A stretch of 64,000 nt of DNA from Siphlonurus alternatus (GCA_949825025.1 OX463779.1:27122539-27186538), one strand, 5' to 3'. Positions 46,389 through 60,623 are shown, counted from the first letter of the stretch. Notes: generated by a model not told the origin, from the sequence alone. Translations and numbers: made by a program.

Positions 46389-47634
46389 TTACCACCAAAA
46401 ACCGAATTCGGGCAAAAGCCGGAAAAAATGAGTAAAACTAGTTTTGAGCATCAAGTTAAGCTCAAAACCCGAAGTAATCGATTATTTCGGGTTTTGAGCT
46501 TAACTTGATGCTCAAAACTAGTTTTGCTCAAGTCGAAATGAGCAAATTAAACCCGATGAAGACTTTTACATCGGCTTTTGTTCATTCCCATTTGAACAAA
46601 ACTAGTTTTGCGTATCAAAAGTTATGATCAAAACCCGAAGTAAGATTTTATTTCGTTTTGCTCATTTTTCAAAGTCAATTTATTTTTTATTTTGAATTTG
46701 AGGATCTGATGGATTTGAGGGGGAGGGCATCCCCAAGGAACGTTATGGCTGTTGTAAAATCTGTAAATTCTGATCAATTGTACCAACTTGCAACTGAAAA
46801 TGGAATTTTAAGGAAGTTATATTGTAGAAATGAATTTCAGGCTGCTGAAGAGAAATTTATTGAGTTGAGTGATGTGCCACAAGATATGGAAATTTCTTTA
46901 CGTTCTGAAGCAGCATGCAGCAGCATTGGCCTCAAATTCAAAGCAAGGTTCTATATTTTGTAACTGCAGAAAAGGGTGTCAGTCTAGGTCCTGTAGCTGT
47001 TTAAGAATAAACTGAAATTTAATTCCAAGTGCCACAACAGCAGTGACTGCGGAAACAATTAAGTAACGACAGAAGCAGAGAATCTCTGTAATTAAGCTTA
47101 TAACACACACAGACTATTATCTTACAGATAATTATTTACTTATTGATGAGTTGCATGCTTAATTTGACTGCAGTGCAATTTATTTTTATACTGGAATTTA
47201 AAATAAAGCTTGATTAGGTAGAAATTCTTGGTCTGATTATAGTAATTACAATAATGAAGGTGAAACAAATAATAAACAATAACAACTCTTTTTATGAATA
47301 CTTTTCAACTTTTTATTTTTATGTTTTATTTTTAAAGTGAGCAAAACTAGTTTTGCTCAAATTTCGCTCAAAAGTTGAAATAAAATCTTACTTTGGTTTT
47401 GATCATAACTTGATACGCAAAACTAGTTTTGTTCAAATGGGAATGAACAAAAGCCGATGTAAAAGTCTTCATCGGGTTTTGCTCATTTTGACTTGAGCAA
47501 AACTAGTTTTGAGCATCAAGTTAAGCTCAAAACCCGAAGTAATCGATTATTTCGGGTTTTGAGCTTAACTTGTTGCTCAAAACTAGTTTTGCTAATTTTT
47601 TTCGGCTTTTGCCCGAATTCGGTTTTTGTTGGTA
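46389..47634. mobile_element. Fold-back element with phased palindromes and an integrase remnant
   Basis: The ends contain CAAAAACCGAATTCGGGCAA and its reverse complement; arms are about 285-310 bases. Seven copies of AAAACTAGTTTTG lie at 46434, 46514, 46598, 47343, 47419, 47499 and 47579, about 80 bases apart, and each inter-copy segment is itself largely palindromic. The core carries a broken coding tail (46700-47062). The terminal repeats plus integrase remnant suggest a deletion derivative of a Ginger-type cut-and-paste element. That class is an inference. Confidence 0.8.
46700..47062 (+). pseudogene. Decayed C-terminal tail of an integrase-type transposase (KRBA2/Ginger-like)
   Basis: The frame encodes about 85 residues including QLYQLATENGILRKLY, then DVPQDMEISLRS and a Ser/Ala stretch. 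One extra base near 46956-46959 shifts to CNCRKGCQSRSCSC (46959-47000), and a second shift near 47001-47010 leads to NSKCHNSSDCGNN and a TAA at 47060-47062. The order 'GILRxLY, EISLR, then a Cys-rich CXC-like zinc-binding tail' is what I know from KRAB-A-domain-2-like and other transposon-derived integrase proteins. The catalytic core is absent. The two frameshifts make it a pseudogene. It lies between the fold-back arms, so it probably is the 3' end of the parent element's own gene. Confidence 0.7.
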
Positions 47635-47798
47635 ACATATATATACCTTACCCTTAATTTTAAAAACGAATTATCACCATTTCAAAGGAAAAAAGTAATA
47701 CGATATATTTATGCACATGATTAAAAAAAATCAAAGACAATAAACGAGAATCGATAATCGACATGAATTTAAACTCTGTCAATGCGGGGGGCAGGCGC

Positions 47799-47911
<113 letters not shown>

Positions 47912-49044
47912 TTAAAATTCATTTCCCCCCCCCCTGGATGAGTGCTTTAATTTGATCGAATTATGTATTAAAAAATGTAACATAATAATTATATTATTAT
48001 ATATACAGTAATTATAAAACATTTTATACAATTTTTTATGGATTTCAAAATATTTTTTTATGCATGCAACATTCTACCATATCCGTACATTATATGTAAA
48101 CGCTGTATAGTATATACATATATATTATTATAGGGACTATATGATATACACATACATGAAACAAAAATATGTATCTACATAATTGGAGGTTCTTACAAAT
48201 ATTTTACTGATTCAAGGTGAGGTATTTTAAAACAGAGTATATAATATATATAGAACGCAGTCTTTTTCAGTCGATCGAAGAGTTTTTTTGAAGGAAAAAC
48301 ACAAAGTTATAATTGGATAAAAGTTATGTATCGGGGAAAGCATCTGTCTGAATGATGCATGCCGCACAAAAGATTGGTCTGAATTTCTAAGACGATGACA
48401 CATACAAATTGCTAAAAAAAAAAAAAAAAAAACTGAAAAAAAGTAAATCATTATCGATTACTTTTTCTTCTCGATACTATATATATAATATATATTACAT
48501 AAAATAATATTATGTACTTTTTTATATTTATATTAGATATTTATTTTGTAATTCTTTCAACACATTGGTGAAATGAAACACTTGCAAACAGACTTTAAAC
48601 AAGAATTGTTTATTTCCTGTTTGAATAGATATATGCATTTATAAAATAAAATTGCAAGGAAAAAAGTAGCTTTAAGTAGGTCAATATAGCTATTTAATGG
48701 TGGAAAACAACATTTGCTTGCAGATTTCCGAGTTACAACAAAATTAGTATTCCGCGTGTGAAATCACGTTACTTGAGAGCAAAAACATCGCTCAAAATAT
48801 TAATATAAGGATCACGTATTTAAAAATATGAGTTGTTTTTACCGCTGTATCATATTACCCACTTGGCAAACATGAGAGCTCGGGCATGCATGGATATTCA
48901 AAACATTCGAGTTGAACGTTATAGTTGCTTTTTGCTGTGTGAGTAAAATAATATTTTTTTGGTTTGCTACAACTGAAATTCAAAGGAGAGGCACTGTAAT
49001 CGAAAGTAAATTTTATAATATTGATAACCCGCGCCTAGTAAAAA

Positions 49045-49480
49045 GGAATTATGAATTATACTTCTTACAAGTTAAAACAAGTATAATTCCTATGTTGAAT
49101 TACAGTAATTCAGTATAATAAAGTATGCTTAAATACACAATACATTATACTTACTGGTTTGTTTTATTTTAATTATTATAATAAATTATAGGAAAGTATA
49201 GAAATATTATACCTCTTAAAAATCATTTTGTGGTAATCATATATTAGATTTCAATGTGTATCTTATATATATTTATTTATTTATTTATTTTTTTTACACT
49301 TGAAAAATTATATTTTTATAATATAATAATTATTATATGCTTCATTATAATTTATTACAATAAAATAAAACTAGTATAATTTTTTGTGTAATTAAATATA
49401 CATACTTTATTATACTGAATTACTCTATAATTCAAAATAGGAATTATACTTGTTTTAACTTGTAATAAGAATTACAAGGG
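49045..49480. mobile_element. 436-bp inverted-repeat element
   Basis: Arms of about 90 bases share TTACAAGTTAAAACAAGTAT and AATTCAGTATAATAAAGTAT in opposite orientation. The AT-rich core has no gene. Target duplication not identified. Confidence 0.8.
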
Positions 49481-49903
49481 AATATCGTTAAATATATCTT
49501 TATAATCCTAATAAACGACTATTGACTTAATTACATAAAAATTACATGTTAAAAATAAGGCCTTTTGCTATTTGCAAACCAGCCTATATGACAATTAGTA
49601 AATAAATAAAAAAAACAAAAACGAACAACTCAATTTCATATTGCATTTTTCAATTTTCATCCCTGTTCAAAAATTTTAAGTTGAAGATACAAAAGATATG
49701 TAAAATATTCAAAATGCATAGCAATTTTAGATTTTTTTTTTTTTATTTTATTTACATATATGCACCCAATTGCAGGAAAATATAAAATATTCACATGTAT
49801 ACAATATAATTAACGTTGTATGGTAAAAAATTATGTCCCCTCCTGATCTGCAGTTGACACAAAGTATTGTTGTCTAATATCAATCAAGGCGTTCGTTGTG
49901 GAT

Positions 49904-50003
<100 letters not shown>

Positions 50004-50612
50004 AAGTGGAGGAAGCCGAAATAAAATATTATAGTGATACAAAATTTGCATTTTTTTTTTAAAGAAGAAGCTATAGTTGCATGGTTTTGCAAGACAAATC
50101 AATGAATATAGGTAAATTATATTTCATTTTACCAACGTTAAATTTCATAATAACCATTTTAATAGTAATTTTTGGTTTACATAAATGGGAAGGAATTACA
50201 TTTAGTGACATAGATATTTTATAATTTACCTGTTTAATATCAAATTCAATTGTTTTATCAACTAATTACCGTATAAATTTTAATAATATTTTAATATACA
50301 AGATCTTTAATAGTTAAATTAAATATTATATGTGTATGTATAAAATTTTGCATTTTTTATTATTGTATGTATTAACGTACTGGGTATATTTGGTATTCAA
50401 GTTTGCTGCAGTTTGAAGTACATTTGTATGCTTTACATGTAAACGACATGAAAGAATTTTAATGCTTTTATATACGAGTAGATGCACAGCACAAAATAAC
50501 ACTCAAATAATTTTTAATGTACACAAAGAAATAATACAGTAATATTCACTTGCGGGTATATAATATATGTGTCTATGTTGATGTATTATAGTATTCGTGT
50601 GTGTATGGTATA

Positions 50613-50613
<1 letters not shown>

Positions 50614-50708
<95 letters not shown>
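50614..50708. repeat. (AT)n microsatellite
   Basis: About 95 bases of AT. Confidence 0.97.
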
Positions 50709-50711
<3 letters not shown>

Positions 50712-50934
50712 ACTCGTATTTGCTGATGAAATAATATATTTAACACACATTCATGCAATATATAATATACGTCATGAATTGCACAGCTTTCACCGCCATT
50801 TCTCTCCCACGTTACAAAAGCGCTGCTAGTTACACCGACTTCGGAGTGTACAGAGCGATGAAAGGAGAACACTAAAATATTTAATACGAGGAATACAAAG
50901 ACATTTTTTGGTATTACTCTGAAAAAAAATCTTG

Positions 50935-50936
<2 letters not shown>

Positions 50937-51002
<66 letters not shown>

Positions 51003-51010
51003 ATATATAT
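50937..51010. repeat. (AT)n microsatellite
   Basis: About 70 bases of AT with one C near the end. Confidence 0.97.
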
Positions 51011-51689
51011 TTTTTTTGAGTGTGTGAAGAGAAAAGCGGAGGAAGGGGAAGATTGAAGCACGTTTTTATCAAGTAATTTTTGTTTGAAAATGTTTGTCGG
51101 GGAGTTCCATTGATCTTCTTTCTCTGCATCTTTGACAGACGTCTCTACAGCAGTCCACGTGAGATCGGACAATACATCTAGAAGAAACCAGAAGATATTT
51201 TCTGTCATAAAGCTGAAATGTTGAACGTCTTCATAAAATTTTTAAGATATTTTTAATAAATATTTGTGCCATCATAAAAAGAAGCTTTGTGTTGTATTAT
51301 TAATATTACTATTCTTTTTACTATACGATGCGATAAAAAAACTATATTATAATATGTACTTTATTAATGATGAATAAAAAAATTACATCCCTGTTGCTAT
51401 GCAAACAACTTCAAAATGATTATAATATTTAATTCTTGTTTTAATCCATGTGAAAGTTCATTCAAGCAATCAATTAATTTTATGTTTAATATTCAAGTAC
51501 ATTTTTTTACTCTATTGGTAGTTAAAACACGCATTGCTCCATGAAATCTGAAATTTGCGATGTATGTTCAAAGGGAATTTAGCTCTTTGTTAAATTTATT
51601 TATCTCCTTCAGTATTTTAGTAATTTGGGAAACCTCTTGATTCTTGATGTGTAACTAGTATAATTAATTAATTATACAGCATATATTAT

Positions 51690-51692
<3 letters not shown>

Positions 51693-51735
<43 letters not shown>
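51693..51735. repeat. (AG)n microsatellite
   Basis: About 43 bases of GA repeat with one interruption. Confidence 0.95.
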
Positions 51736-54522
51736 TGCCAATGATTGAAACCATAACGCCATTGTACGTACATTACCATGGTGGTGGCAAAAACGAGAGT
51801 AATAAAGCTTGCTTCTTATTACAGTAGTCATTCAGTGGCCTTACAATTTCGGTTGCATCATCACGGCAATATAATCTGCGTGGTGGCCACAGCCCCCTGT
51901 GTGTTGCCTGAATAGCCGGCCCTTTGTCATAATTCACTATGTATGAATAATTATATAGGCTTGTTAGCTTGAAACTACGCAGGTCACAAAACACATGTTA
52001 ATGAAATGTGATATATTATGATGTCCAGCTTAGAGAATTGTTTAAAACAATATTAATGATGTGAAGTCAGCACAAATTAGTTTTGTAATGTTTTTGTGTT
52101 ATTATAAAAATATTTAGGTTGTAGTTTTTAATTTTACCTTGAAATAAGTTGAAAACGAAAAATTAATTGCCTTCGTTATAAAAAGAACTACTATGTTAGC
52201 TATTATTAAAAACAAATTCTAATAATAAAAAAAATGCTACAACGTATAACGTAAATAAAATCCTAAAACTTTTTACAAGAAAACTTTTATTTTTATACAA
52301 TGTATAATCGAGATTTCTGATTTTTCTGATTTTGACGTGTGCTTCAATTCTATGATAAAAATGGAACGGCGTGAGGATGCCATCTCGATCGAACGAGTGT
52401 GTAGCGGCTGAGGAGGCAATAAGTTTAACTCTTGACTACGCCAACTGTCTGATTTTTTATTTTGTAAAGTTGGCAACCAGTTGAACACTTGTGTCAAGAC
52501 GGTTGCCTATCAATAAGGTAGCTGAAAGCCAAATTTTAAAATAGTTTTATAAAGAAATGTATATTTATAGAATGATTTCTATTGAAGATAAAATGCATTG
52601 AAAAACTGTAATCTACCCATAAAATGTTCCTTTATTGCAAATTACCTTACTAATATATTATTTGAAAGAGGAGGGGAGGGGGGACTTATCTGTGTGTGTG
52701 CACTCTGATAGATTGTCCAAGCAATGACGTGTTAATCTACTATGCACAGAAGTGGCGGCAAATCACTCAGATTATGATGTTAAGCGCCAACTTTGCTTAG
52801 CATTGAGCACACATTTCAGGATTGCAGGAAACTTTAGTGCTAATAAATTTAGTAGTGCGGCTGCTACTTGAGTCAACTTGAACTTTGAGCAGACGCTGCT
52901 GACGTACATATAAGCTAGATATAATACCTCTATCATATAATATAGCAAAAAATTGTAATGTACAAATAGAAAAAAAGTAACATATATGATGTGCTCTTGT
53001 TTTTTAAATTTTTATTTTTTCTTTGAAGTCAAATGGTACAGAAATCAACAAATTAACATTTATTTTAACATTAATGACACATTAAGTTTTAAATATAGAT
53101 AAGTTAAATTGAAGCAAAACTTTTCATGCATATCGAATTTTTATTTTTAAATAACATTTTAAAAAATAAAACTTATTTAAAATATTGAAATACTTTTTAT
53201 TCATGAGAGATATAATAATGAATATAAATTAAAATGTTTTGCTTTTCAATGGGCATACATATAAACAGCAGGAAATTTTTTTCCTTTCCCTCTCCCTCTT
53301 TTATCTATTTCCGTGCACCTGGTGAATAAACATCATATATTACCTGCTCGCTAAACGTCCCCTGATGTGTAAATGCATTTTTAATTTTTTCATGCCCCAT
53401 GTTAAATGCTATATTTTGTTTATTTGTTAATTTTAAATAAACCACTTTCATTTCCAATAACCTGGTATTATACATATTTTTTAGAGGTAAATTAGTACGT
53501 TTCAATTATGAATGTCATTAATAAATATTTTATTTTAATAATATATATTATTTTATGCACATACATTGTGCTGTATAACGTAAAGAAAATTGCATTTATA
53601 TAGGAAAACTTTAGTAAAAATGCAAGCAGCTCTGTTATAAAATAATAAAATTGCCCCGAGATTAATAAGTTATTTTTTTACTCTTAAAATTAAAATCTCT
53701 CTGTTAGCGGCAGTGCAGACTAGACCAATGAGAAAGAGGTACTCAGAATTTTTGCTGCGATAATTCCATCACGTGTCTGTAGCATATGTGTGACATATAT
53801 TTTATTTAGTAACGTTATACACTTCATATTTTACATCATGGAATGCATAAAATATAACAAATGCATGATGAGATCTGATGATGAGTTAGCGTTGCACAAA
53901 GACTCGCCCAAGGCTTAGTTTCATTCTATAGCAAGTAAACGGGATTATGTGCACAGAAGACAACTTTGATCATACACTGTTGCTTTGATATCAAGTTAAG
54001 AAAGGAGGTTATTATTTCATCTTGATTATAGCTTCACAAATTATGTTTGAATTTCATTAAAAATTTAAAATTTGCTTATAAGCATAGTGCAATATCATCA
54101 TAGAAAGTAAGGCAAATGCAGAATGAAGTTTGATTTTTAACCTTTGCTTGAAAAAAAATAATAAATAAAGACTATTGGGGAATTCCACTGCTTTAAAATG
54201 TTAAAAAAAAATGATATAGCTGAATACTGCATGTGAATAATATGTGATCGCTATAAACACACAGTCATTACAGTCTCCCAAGATTTGGATGAAAAAACAA
54301 CAACAATATCATATTAACCTTTGAGCTTCTGACATCAGGCAAAGGGTGGCAAAATTGAACAGTCGTCTTTTTCAAGTATCTTTATATGACGCGTTGAAGC
54401 CACTGTTTGTGTCTTACATACCTATGAACCTCAGAGTCTTTTAATTATTACCTGTACTAGTTGGTGCTACCCTTGCTACAATCCAAAATCCCTTCCACAA
54501 TCTAAAAACTGTACTGTACATT

Positions 54523-54553
<31 letters not shown>

Positions 54554-56084
54554 CAAGTTCAACGATTATACATAACCCTGAAAATTTGTTCTTGATAAAG
54601 CAAAAAAAGCAATAAAACACAAAGGAATATTTAGCAGGAGTTCGGTGAAATGATGGAAAAACTTCTCGTTTTCTGCGAGATATCAGCAGGAACGAATGAG
54701 ATTTCTTTCTAGCTAAAAATTGACGTTCTGAAACGTACACATTAAATTAACACTTTGTCTTAAACATTAAGTGTAACATTTTTATAGTATTTACATTTAA
54801 CATACAAATATAAAGTAATATTTTATATTATTTACAATATATTTTTTTTTGTGGCATATCAGTATCAGTAGTTACGATTTCAAAGTAAATTTACATTGCC
54901 AATTATTTTGCGGCTGAGACCAGCTTCTTTGAGTTGGTCATGAATTGTTCGTTAAGACTCGGTAGCGAGACTCTTCACGGACCGAGGGTTAATTATTAGA
55001 TTAAATCCACTTTGATCTGCTGCTATCAATTATCCAGCATCTGTAAGTTACACAGAACTTCATTATAACGGAGAACGCAGCATTTTAGTCTCTCAATAGT
55101 TTTTATTTTATCTTTAGACGGAATTGAGTTCCCTTTGTTGCCCTAGAACTGGTTTTTAGACGAGCCCAATATTTCGTTTAACTTGATTTGTCATATTTTT
55201 TCATTGTCTAGCTATGACGGAGCACCAAAGAACTACGATACGAAAATGACCAAGTCACCATGCGGCGACGTCTGTCCACTAACAATAAGAGAAACAACGT
55301 AAACACAATGGTGGGACGACAACAAACACATCAGAGCCGCTCTTCAAACTTTCCAGATCACTACTTTTTATTCGAAATAAAGGGAAAATTTTTCATTGTT
55401 TGTATTTACTTAGAGATTTTTTTTCTGTCTCAGATCTATTCACTTGCTTTTGATACGTTTAAGTTGGAACTTCTTGAAAATTACAAAGTACGTCATTCAT
55501 TATAATAGCTTAATAGCATAAAGAATGTTACTTGTTCAAACTTGTCCTTATTTATAATGTTAAAATAATATACAACATACTTTCTGAGAAATATTAAATT
55601 TTACGATAAAGTAACCACCTCCTTGCTCAAGAGTCCAACAAGAGATATTGCTTAATATGTGTGTGTCATCTTTGATTTGAATGAGAATATTAGAAATTTT
55701 ATAAACATTTGAAGCAAGATTTTTAAAAATCTTTATTTGAAGTGCTCTTCTATATCAAGATATCAAATTTATTTTATTATGGAGAATCGACCTAATACCT
55801 AATTGCTTATTCTTTCAAAAATGAATATAGAGCGTTTAAAAAACAATCGAAGGTTTTTCACCATAAAAAATCCTTAATGAAAAGGACCGAATAGAAAACT
55901 CTAATTCAATATTTTTTGTTATAATTCTGCCCGACTTTTTTTAATAAAAAGTTCAAAAAAGTTTTTTAGCTCGATTTTCCGTTAATAAAATAATTTCACA
56001 TTATTTATTTCATTGTTAATGTTTTTAGCTTTCGTTAGGAGAAAATCCCAAATTTCATGGCACACCGAGCGTTCGCTACGTCCT

Positions 56085-56298
56085 CTAGAATCCAGCGGAG
56101 GCTGCCTGGGCTGCTGATGAGGGAGTCGCCGCGGTGTGGGTGTAGGTGGATAGTCCGAGGTTGCCCCGGGCGTCGCGGCGCAGAGCCATGCCGGTGCCTG
56201 CGCCACACTCGGCCCCACGCCGCTTGCACGTTAGGGTTCGCTGGAAGGCGCGCCGGAACTTGAACGACAGGGCGTTGTACAGGATCGGGTTGATCGCA
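56085..56298 (-). CDS. Terminal exon of a rhodopsin-class (neuropeptide-type) GPCR
   Basis: On the minus strand a TTTCAG acceptor precedes 214 bases ending in TAG (56087-56085). The exon enters with one base of a split codon and reads AINPILYNALSFKFRRAF, the end of transmembrane helix 7 with the NPxxY motif followed by helix 8. A 50-residue cytoplasmic tail with a Cys in TLTCKR (possible palmitoylation) and an Ala/Thr/Ser-rich end follows. NPILYN-x-LS-x-KFR-x-AF is the form seen in peptide receptors of the neuromedin U/pyrokinin, TRH and related groups; the subtype cannot be fixed from this exon. It is GC-rich, unlike its surroundings, as are the other real exons here. I see no matching upstream exon between 56299 and 64000, so the preceding intron exceeds 7 kb or the gene is broken. 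Confidence 0.82.
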
Positions 56299-59200
56299 CT
56301 GAAACATTAAATGGACGACTTAAGTTTTAATTATATTATAAAAAATATTAATTCGTGTGTCCACTAACGTAAGATCAGGTGTAAAAGATTGTTCGCTAGT
56401 TACTTACATTTTAACTTATAATTTTGTATGTTCTCAATCTATACTTGTGGACAAATTTTACTGTATACATTTATAAGATGAAATTTTATTGCAAGGGAAA
56501 GTTATAAATGTACAACATTTTATGGGAAAAAAACTAGGTAGCATAGCTTTAGGATTTTTTAGGCTCTTTCCCAAACTATTATCAAGATATTCAAGATCTA
56601 GAAATTCATTTGCCTAGTTTTAACTGAGCGAAACATAGAAACCACATTCAGGATGGACCTTAATTGATGGAGGATGCCATTAATATATAAAAACCAAAAA
56701 ATTGAATATCGATATTATAGAAAATATCATAATAAAAAATGGGTGTATTTTAATTTGCTTTTCATACTGTATACTACCAAATATTATTTCAATAAAAATT
56801 CAAAACAATGTCACATTTAAAATAGTAGAGTAGGAATGCATGTATGAAAGGTGCAATAGAGAAAATTTAGAGTAGGGGTAATATTTGATGTAACAGCTAG
56901 TTCAATTAAAATTTTAACATGGATCGTAGATTGGAAAGTTTGAGCCAACTTACAGAAACCTAAATATATTAGTAAAGAGATTAACATATTAATTGGTTTG
57001 TTATTACAGGAAGAAAACTCTCTAAAAATTAAGCTCCAAGTATATAATATTATACCCAATATTGTGGTAGAGATATTCAATTATTGAATAATTTAACTTC
57101 AAGAAATCTCTGCACAAAGAACTAAGATAAGGAATTGTTACCCTCTCTTTTCATTTTTTTAAAATTTACAGGTAGTTACTAAATTACACCAATTAGCACT
57201 TTCTCTTTAAGTTCTCACTCATTTCTAACGTCTTAACGAGCAAAATTCTACATGGGAACACCTTAATCCGCAGTGGTTAACTTTTTAAACCAATTACGTC
57301 TAAATGCAGATAATGATGTGCTTTGGAGGAGAGTTGCCTTAAAGTTTCAATAAAGAGCTAAAAATTTATTATATAACATTTACCGGAGAAATTAGCGAGA
57401 AGAAATTTAATTAATTTTAATATTTCAAGGTTTTGTTTACTGCTAAATACGAAGCTTGGAATTCCTAATTTTGAAATTGCTTTTCTAGCTTGAATCGAAT
57501 TTAAAACAATATGAGTTTGCAATGTTTAAATTCCATCCTGTTAATGTGTATAAATTACAATGTGTAGTACAGCTTGCTTTATATTTAATTACGTATTTAA
57601 TAATTTATTTATCTTTTATTAAAAAATTACATATATTTTTTTAAATGAACGCTACCTTTGAAATGTGTGACATTTGCCAGCATGTGTTATTGCTTCGTGA
57701 CACAGTTTTGCTGATTGAAAAAGAAAAAAAAATCTAAACTCTATTCAATGATTCAAAGTGCATTATAATTGCAAATTACGTTTTTATCATGTATCATGCC
57801 ACATGAAAGAAGTTTCTGAAATTGTTATTTATTAAATTGAATTTTACAATACTCTGAACGGTGCAATATTGCATCATAAACAACTCCATCTTCTGTGGTT
57901 TTTATATACACATTGCTGTTAGTGAACTAGTATTAATTTAAATATATTACACTTTTTTGTATAGTAAAATATTATAGCTGTCTTGTTAATACAAAAATGA
58001 ATAAAATGAATCTCTAATTCTCCTTCATGATTATTAAACTGAATGTAATGACAGAATCTTAATTCTGGTCTGTTGATTGTTGATTCTCTGCGTCTTTTAT
58101 TTGCAATGAGATTATTAATTTAATCTCTGCTGAACAAAATCTGTAAATTTCAAAATAATTATAATAAAAAATCTTAATTACTTAATCACTAGGAAATAAC
58201 GTATAGTATGCATATTATGTATAATACAAAATAATGTTTTATGTACGGTTCATGGAACAAATTTTGTTTTTTCATGTGGGTTAGAAAGAAATTAATTGAT
58301 GACCCCACGATAACCTTTCTGGTAATTATGCTTTGCTGTAAAAATATTAAGGACGAGAGAAAAAGATTAAAACTTGCGTCATGTTTGCAAGAAGGCTTAA
58401 AAACTTTGCATCCCTACGTACAGCTGATTAAAATTTATGTCTAAAATTTATTTAATCTTTCTCCCAACGACCAGAGAACACAAGTTAGGTAGACAGGTAA
58501 GCGTGTACTGTAATATAAAAACAGCCATTAAATATCCATCAAGCATAAACTTCATGGTGTTAAGCTGTAAATGTAAAAATTACACTATTAAAATTATGTT
58601 AATTATAAATCATGTTTTCTACGTTATTATTATTTTTGTAAATTTCAATTACAAAGTTTATTCTGTTACATTTCCCACAAAAGTTGTTGAAATTTTGCTT
58701 CCTCTTGTAATATGTTTATCGAGCAGGATACAAAGCGTAATAAAGTTTGAAGATGTCTGAATTGAAGTCTCATATTCTTGGAATGCTGCACATCTAACAG
58801 TAAGTTTGAAATATTATATAATTATGTTTTTTATATGTTTTATAATATTAAAGAGGTTAATCGTGTAACATAATTACAAAAATGTTGAGCATGTTGTGCA
58901 ACCTTTTACATTGATGTGAAGCTGAACACATATTTTTTTTTAAAGTTACAAATCAAAATAGTGACTTGCGAAATTTATTTTATTATTATCTAGTTATCCA
59001 CATGTCCAACAAGTCAGGAATGAAATCTGTCGATCCAAATAATTATACAGGAAGATCATAATTGTTCTAAGCTATAGTATAATAACTATATTTGTAAGTC
59101 GGTAGGTCTCCACAGTTTGATTAGTATAATATATAGTAAGGTATTTTATAGAAACTTGAAACTTATTGATGCAGATCTAATACGTAATTCAACGTTGTGA

Positions 59201-60304
59201 AAACTTCTATACTCCTTTTGTGAGAAGAAGTGAAAATCGCAAAGCTAAGTTTACACATAGTCTGACACATTTGACAGTAAATATATATTATAATCATGTT
59301 ACAAATAATACTAATAATTAATTAATCCCCATGTGAGAACCCGTTGGTATTAGAGCTTGACGAGATATAATATCAAATTAATCCGAATTGTGAGAGTAAC
59401 AACTGGGTTAGCTCACTGTTTTGTGGCAGCAAATTATGACGTAGATTAAGCCGGCTTAAAGCTTAAAGCCCAACTGTTAGTGGCTGGTAAAAGGGATTAC
59501 CACGGATCTCGTGAGGCGACGGAGCGGGAATTCGTCCCGGGAGAACACACTTCTGCTGTGTGACACCAAGTCTGATTTGCTTGAGTAAAAACTTCATCCC
59601 TAAAAATATAACCGAAATGAGAGTAGATTCTTTCATGGCATTGTTAGTATTAACCTTTGGTCCTACTGTTTCTATAGTAAACAAAAAATTACATTTTATG
59701 TTTAAATCCTATTCATTTAACATTGTTCATATAAAAAAAGTGTGATAAATGAGTCTAAAATGTAAAGGTCGTACGTACTTGCCATTTTATCAATGCTATT
59801 GATTTTCATTTTCAGGTGGTTATCACATTTTAATGGGATTATAAAATCACAAACGAGTTCAAAGACTAAACGGTGTAATCATAATAATTAATATTTTTAT
59901 AACATAGGTTGTTAAAATATAGTATTACGGTTCCTAATTCTTTACAATTACACGTTACGTATAACGTAAATATATTTTTTTTATACTGTTAGTTGATTTA
60001 ATTATAAAAATAATTTAATTTTCAATTCACTAAAATGACTAATTTAATTACAATTTATTGCCCTTTATAATTGGTATTAATTTTCTCACACGCAAATAAC
60101 ACGATTATCAAGTTCATACAGCATGTGGCAATTGCATTTGCGGGGGGATTTGATTGGGAGTTAATTAATCCCGGCTTAGGCAAACATATCCACCCCACCC
60201 GGTACGGCACTGCCCACAAGCCACCGCGTCAGCATGGGCAATGATATACTTGTTACACCTGGGATGAAATCAGTAATATCAAATATTATTATTATATTAC
60301 AACA
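56299..60304. other. Non-coding sequence upstream of the GPCR exon
   Basis: Probably the last intron of the GPCR gene. AT-rich, with no coding stretch, RNA gene or clear repeat family recognised. Confidence 0.6.
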
Positions 60305-60623
60305 ATAGAGTATTGTCCTCAAATTTTTTTATTGCAGAAATGGATAGAGGGTGCAAAGTTATGCTACCCTGATTTTTTTCAGATTTTTTAGAGCCCGGGA
60401 ACTATTTTTAAAAAATTATTGAAAGTCCTTTTCGTGACGTCACGAGACGCCGCTCCTTAAGAAAAAGATAGGACTTGCCGCCGCGTGACGTCACAAAAAG
60501 GACTTTCAATAATTTTTTAAAAATAGTTCCAGGTCTCAAAAAAATCTGAAAAAAATCAGGGTAGCATAACTTTGCACCCTCTATCCATTTCTGCAATAAA
60601 AAATATTGAGGACAATACTCCAT
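60305..60623. mobile_element. Family B 319-bp palindromic element, copy 3, with 8-bp target duplication
   Basis: Begins ATAGAGTATTGTCCTCAAAT and ends in GACAATACTCCAT. An exact 8-bp repeat TTACAACA flanks it (60297-60304, 60624-60631). Its asymmetric centre is in reverse orientation relative to copy 2. The 8-bp duplication suggests a hAT-type mobilising transposase. Confidence 0.92.

Larger units (their letters stand above)
46262..47660. mobile_element. Partial family A copy 5, split by a fold-back element
   Basis: 46262-46388 matches the inner part of the right half of family A. The missing end (CCTTACCC then TTAA, 47649-47660) reappears after the fold-back at 46389-47634. The left half of the copy is absent. 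Confidence 0.65.

Noticed and set aside
50573..51208. 211-codon open frame on the minus strand
   Set aside because: It is largely two AT microsatellites translated as Tyr-Ile repeats; the rest resembles nothing and has AT-rich spacer composition.
55260..55505. 81-codon open frame
   Set aside because: No similarity recognised, AT-rich codon pattern, no splice signals or neighbours supporting a gene.
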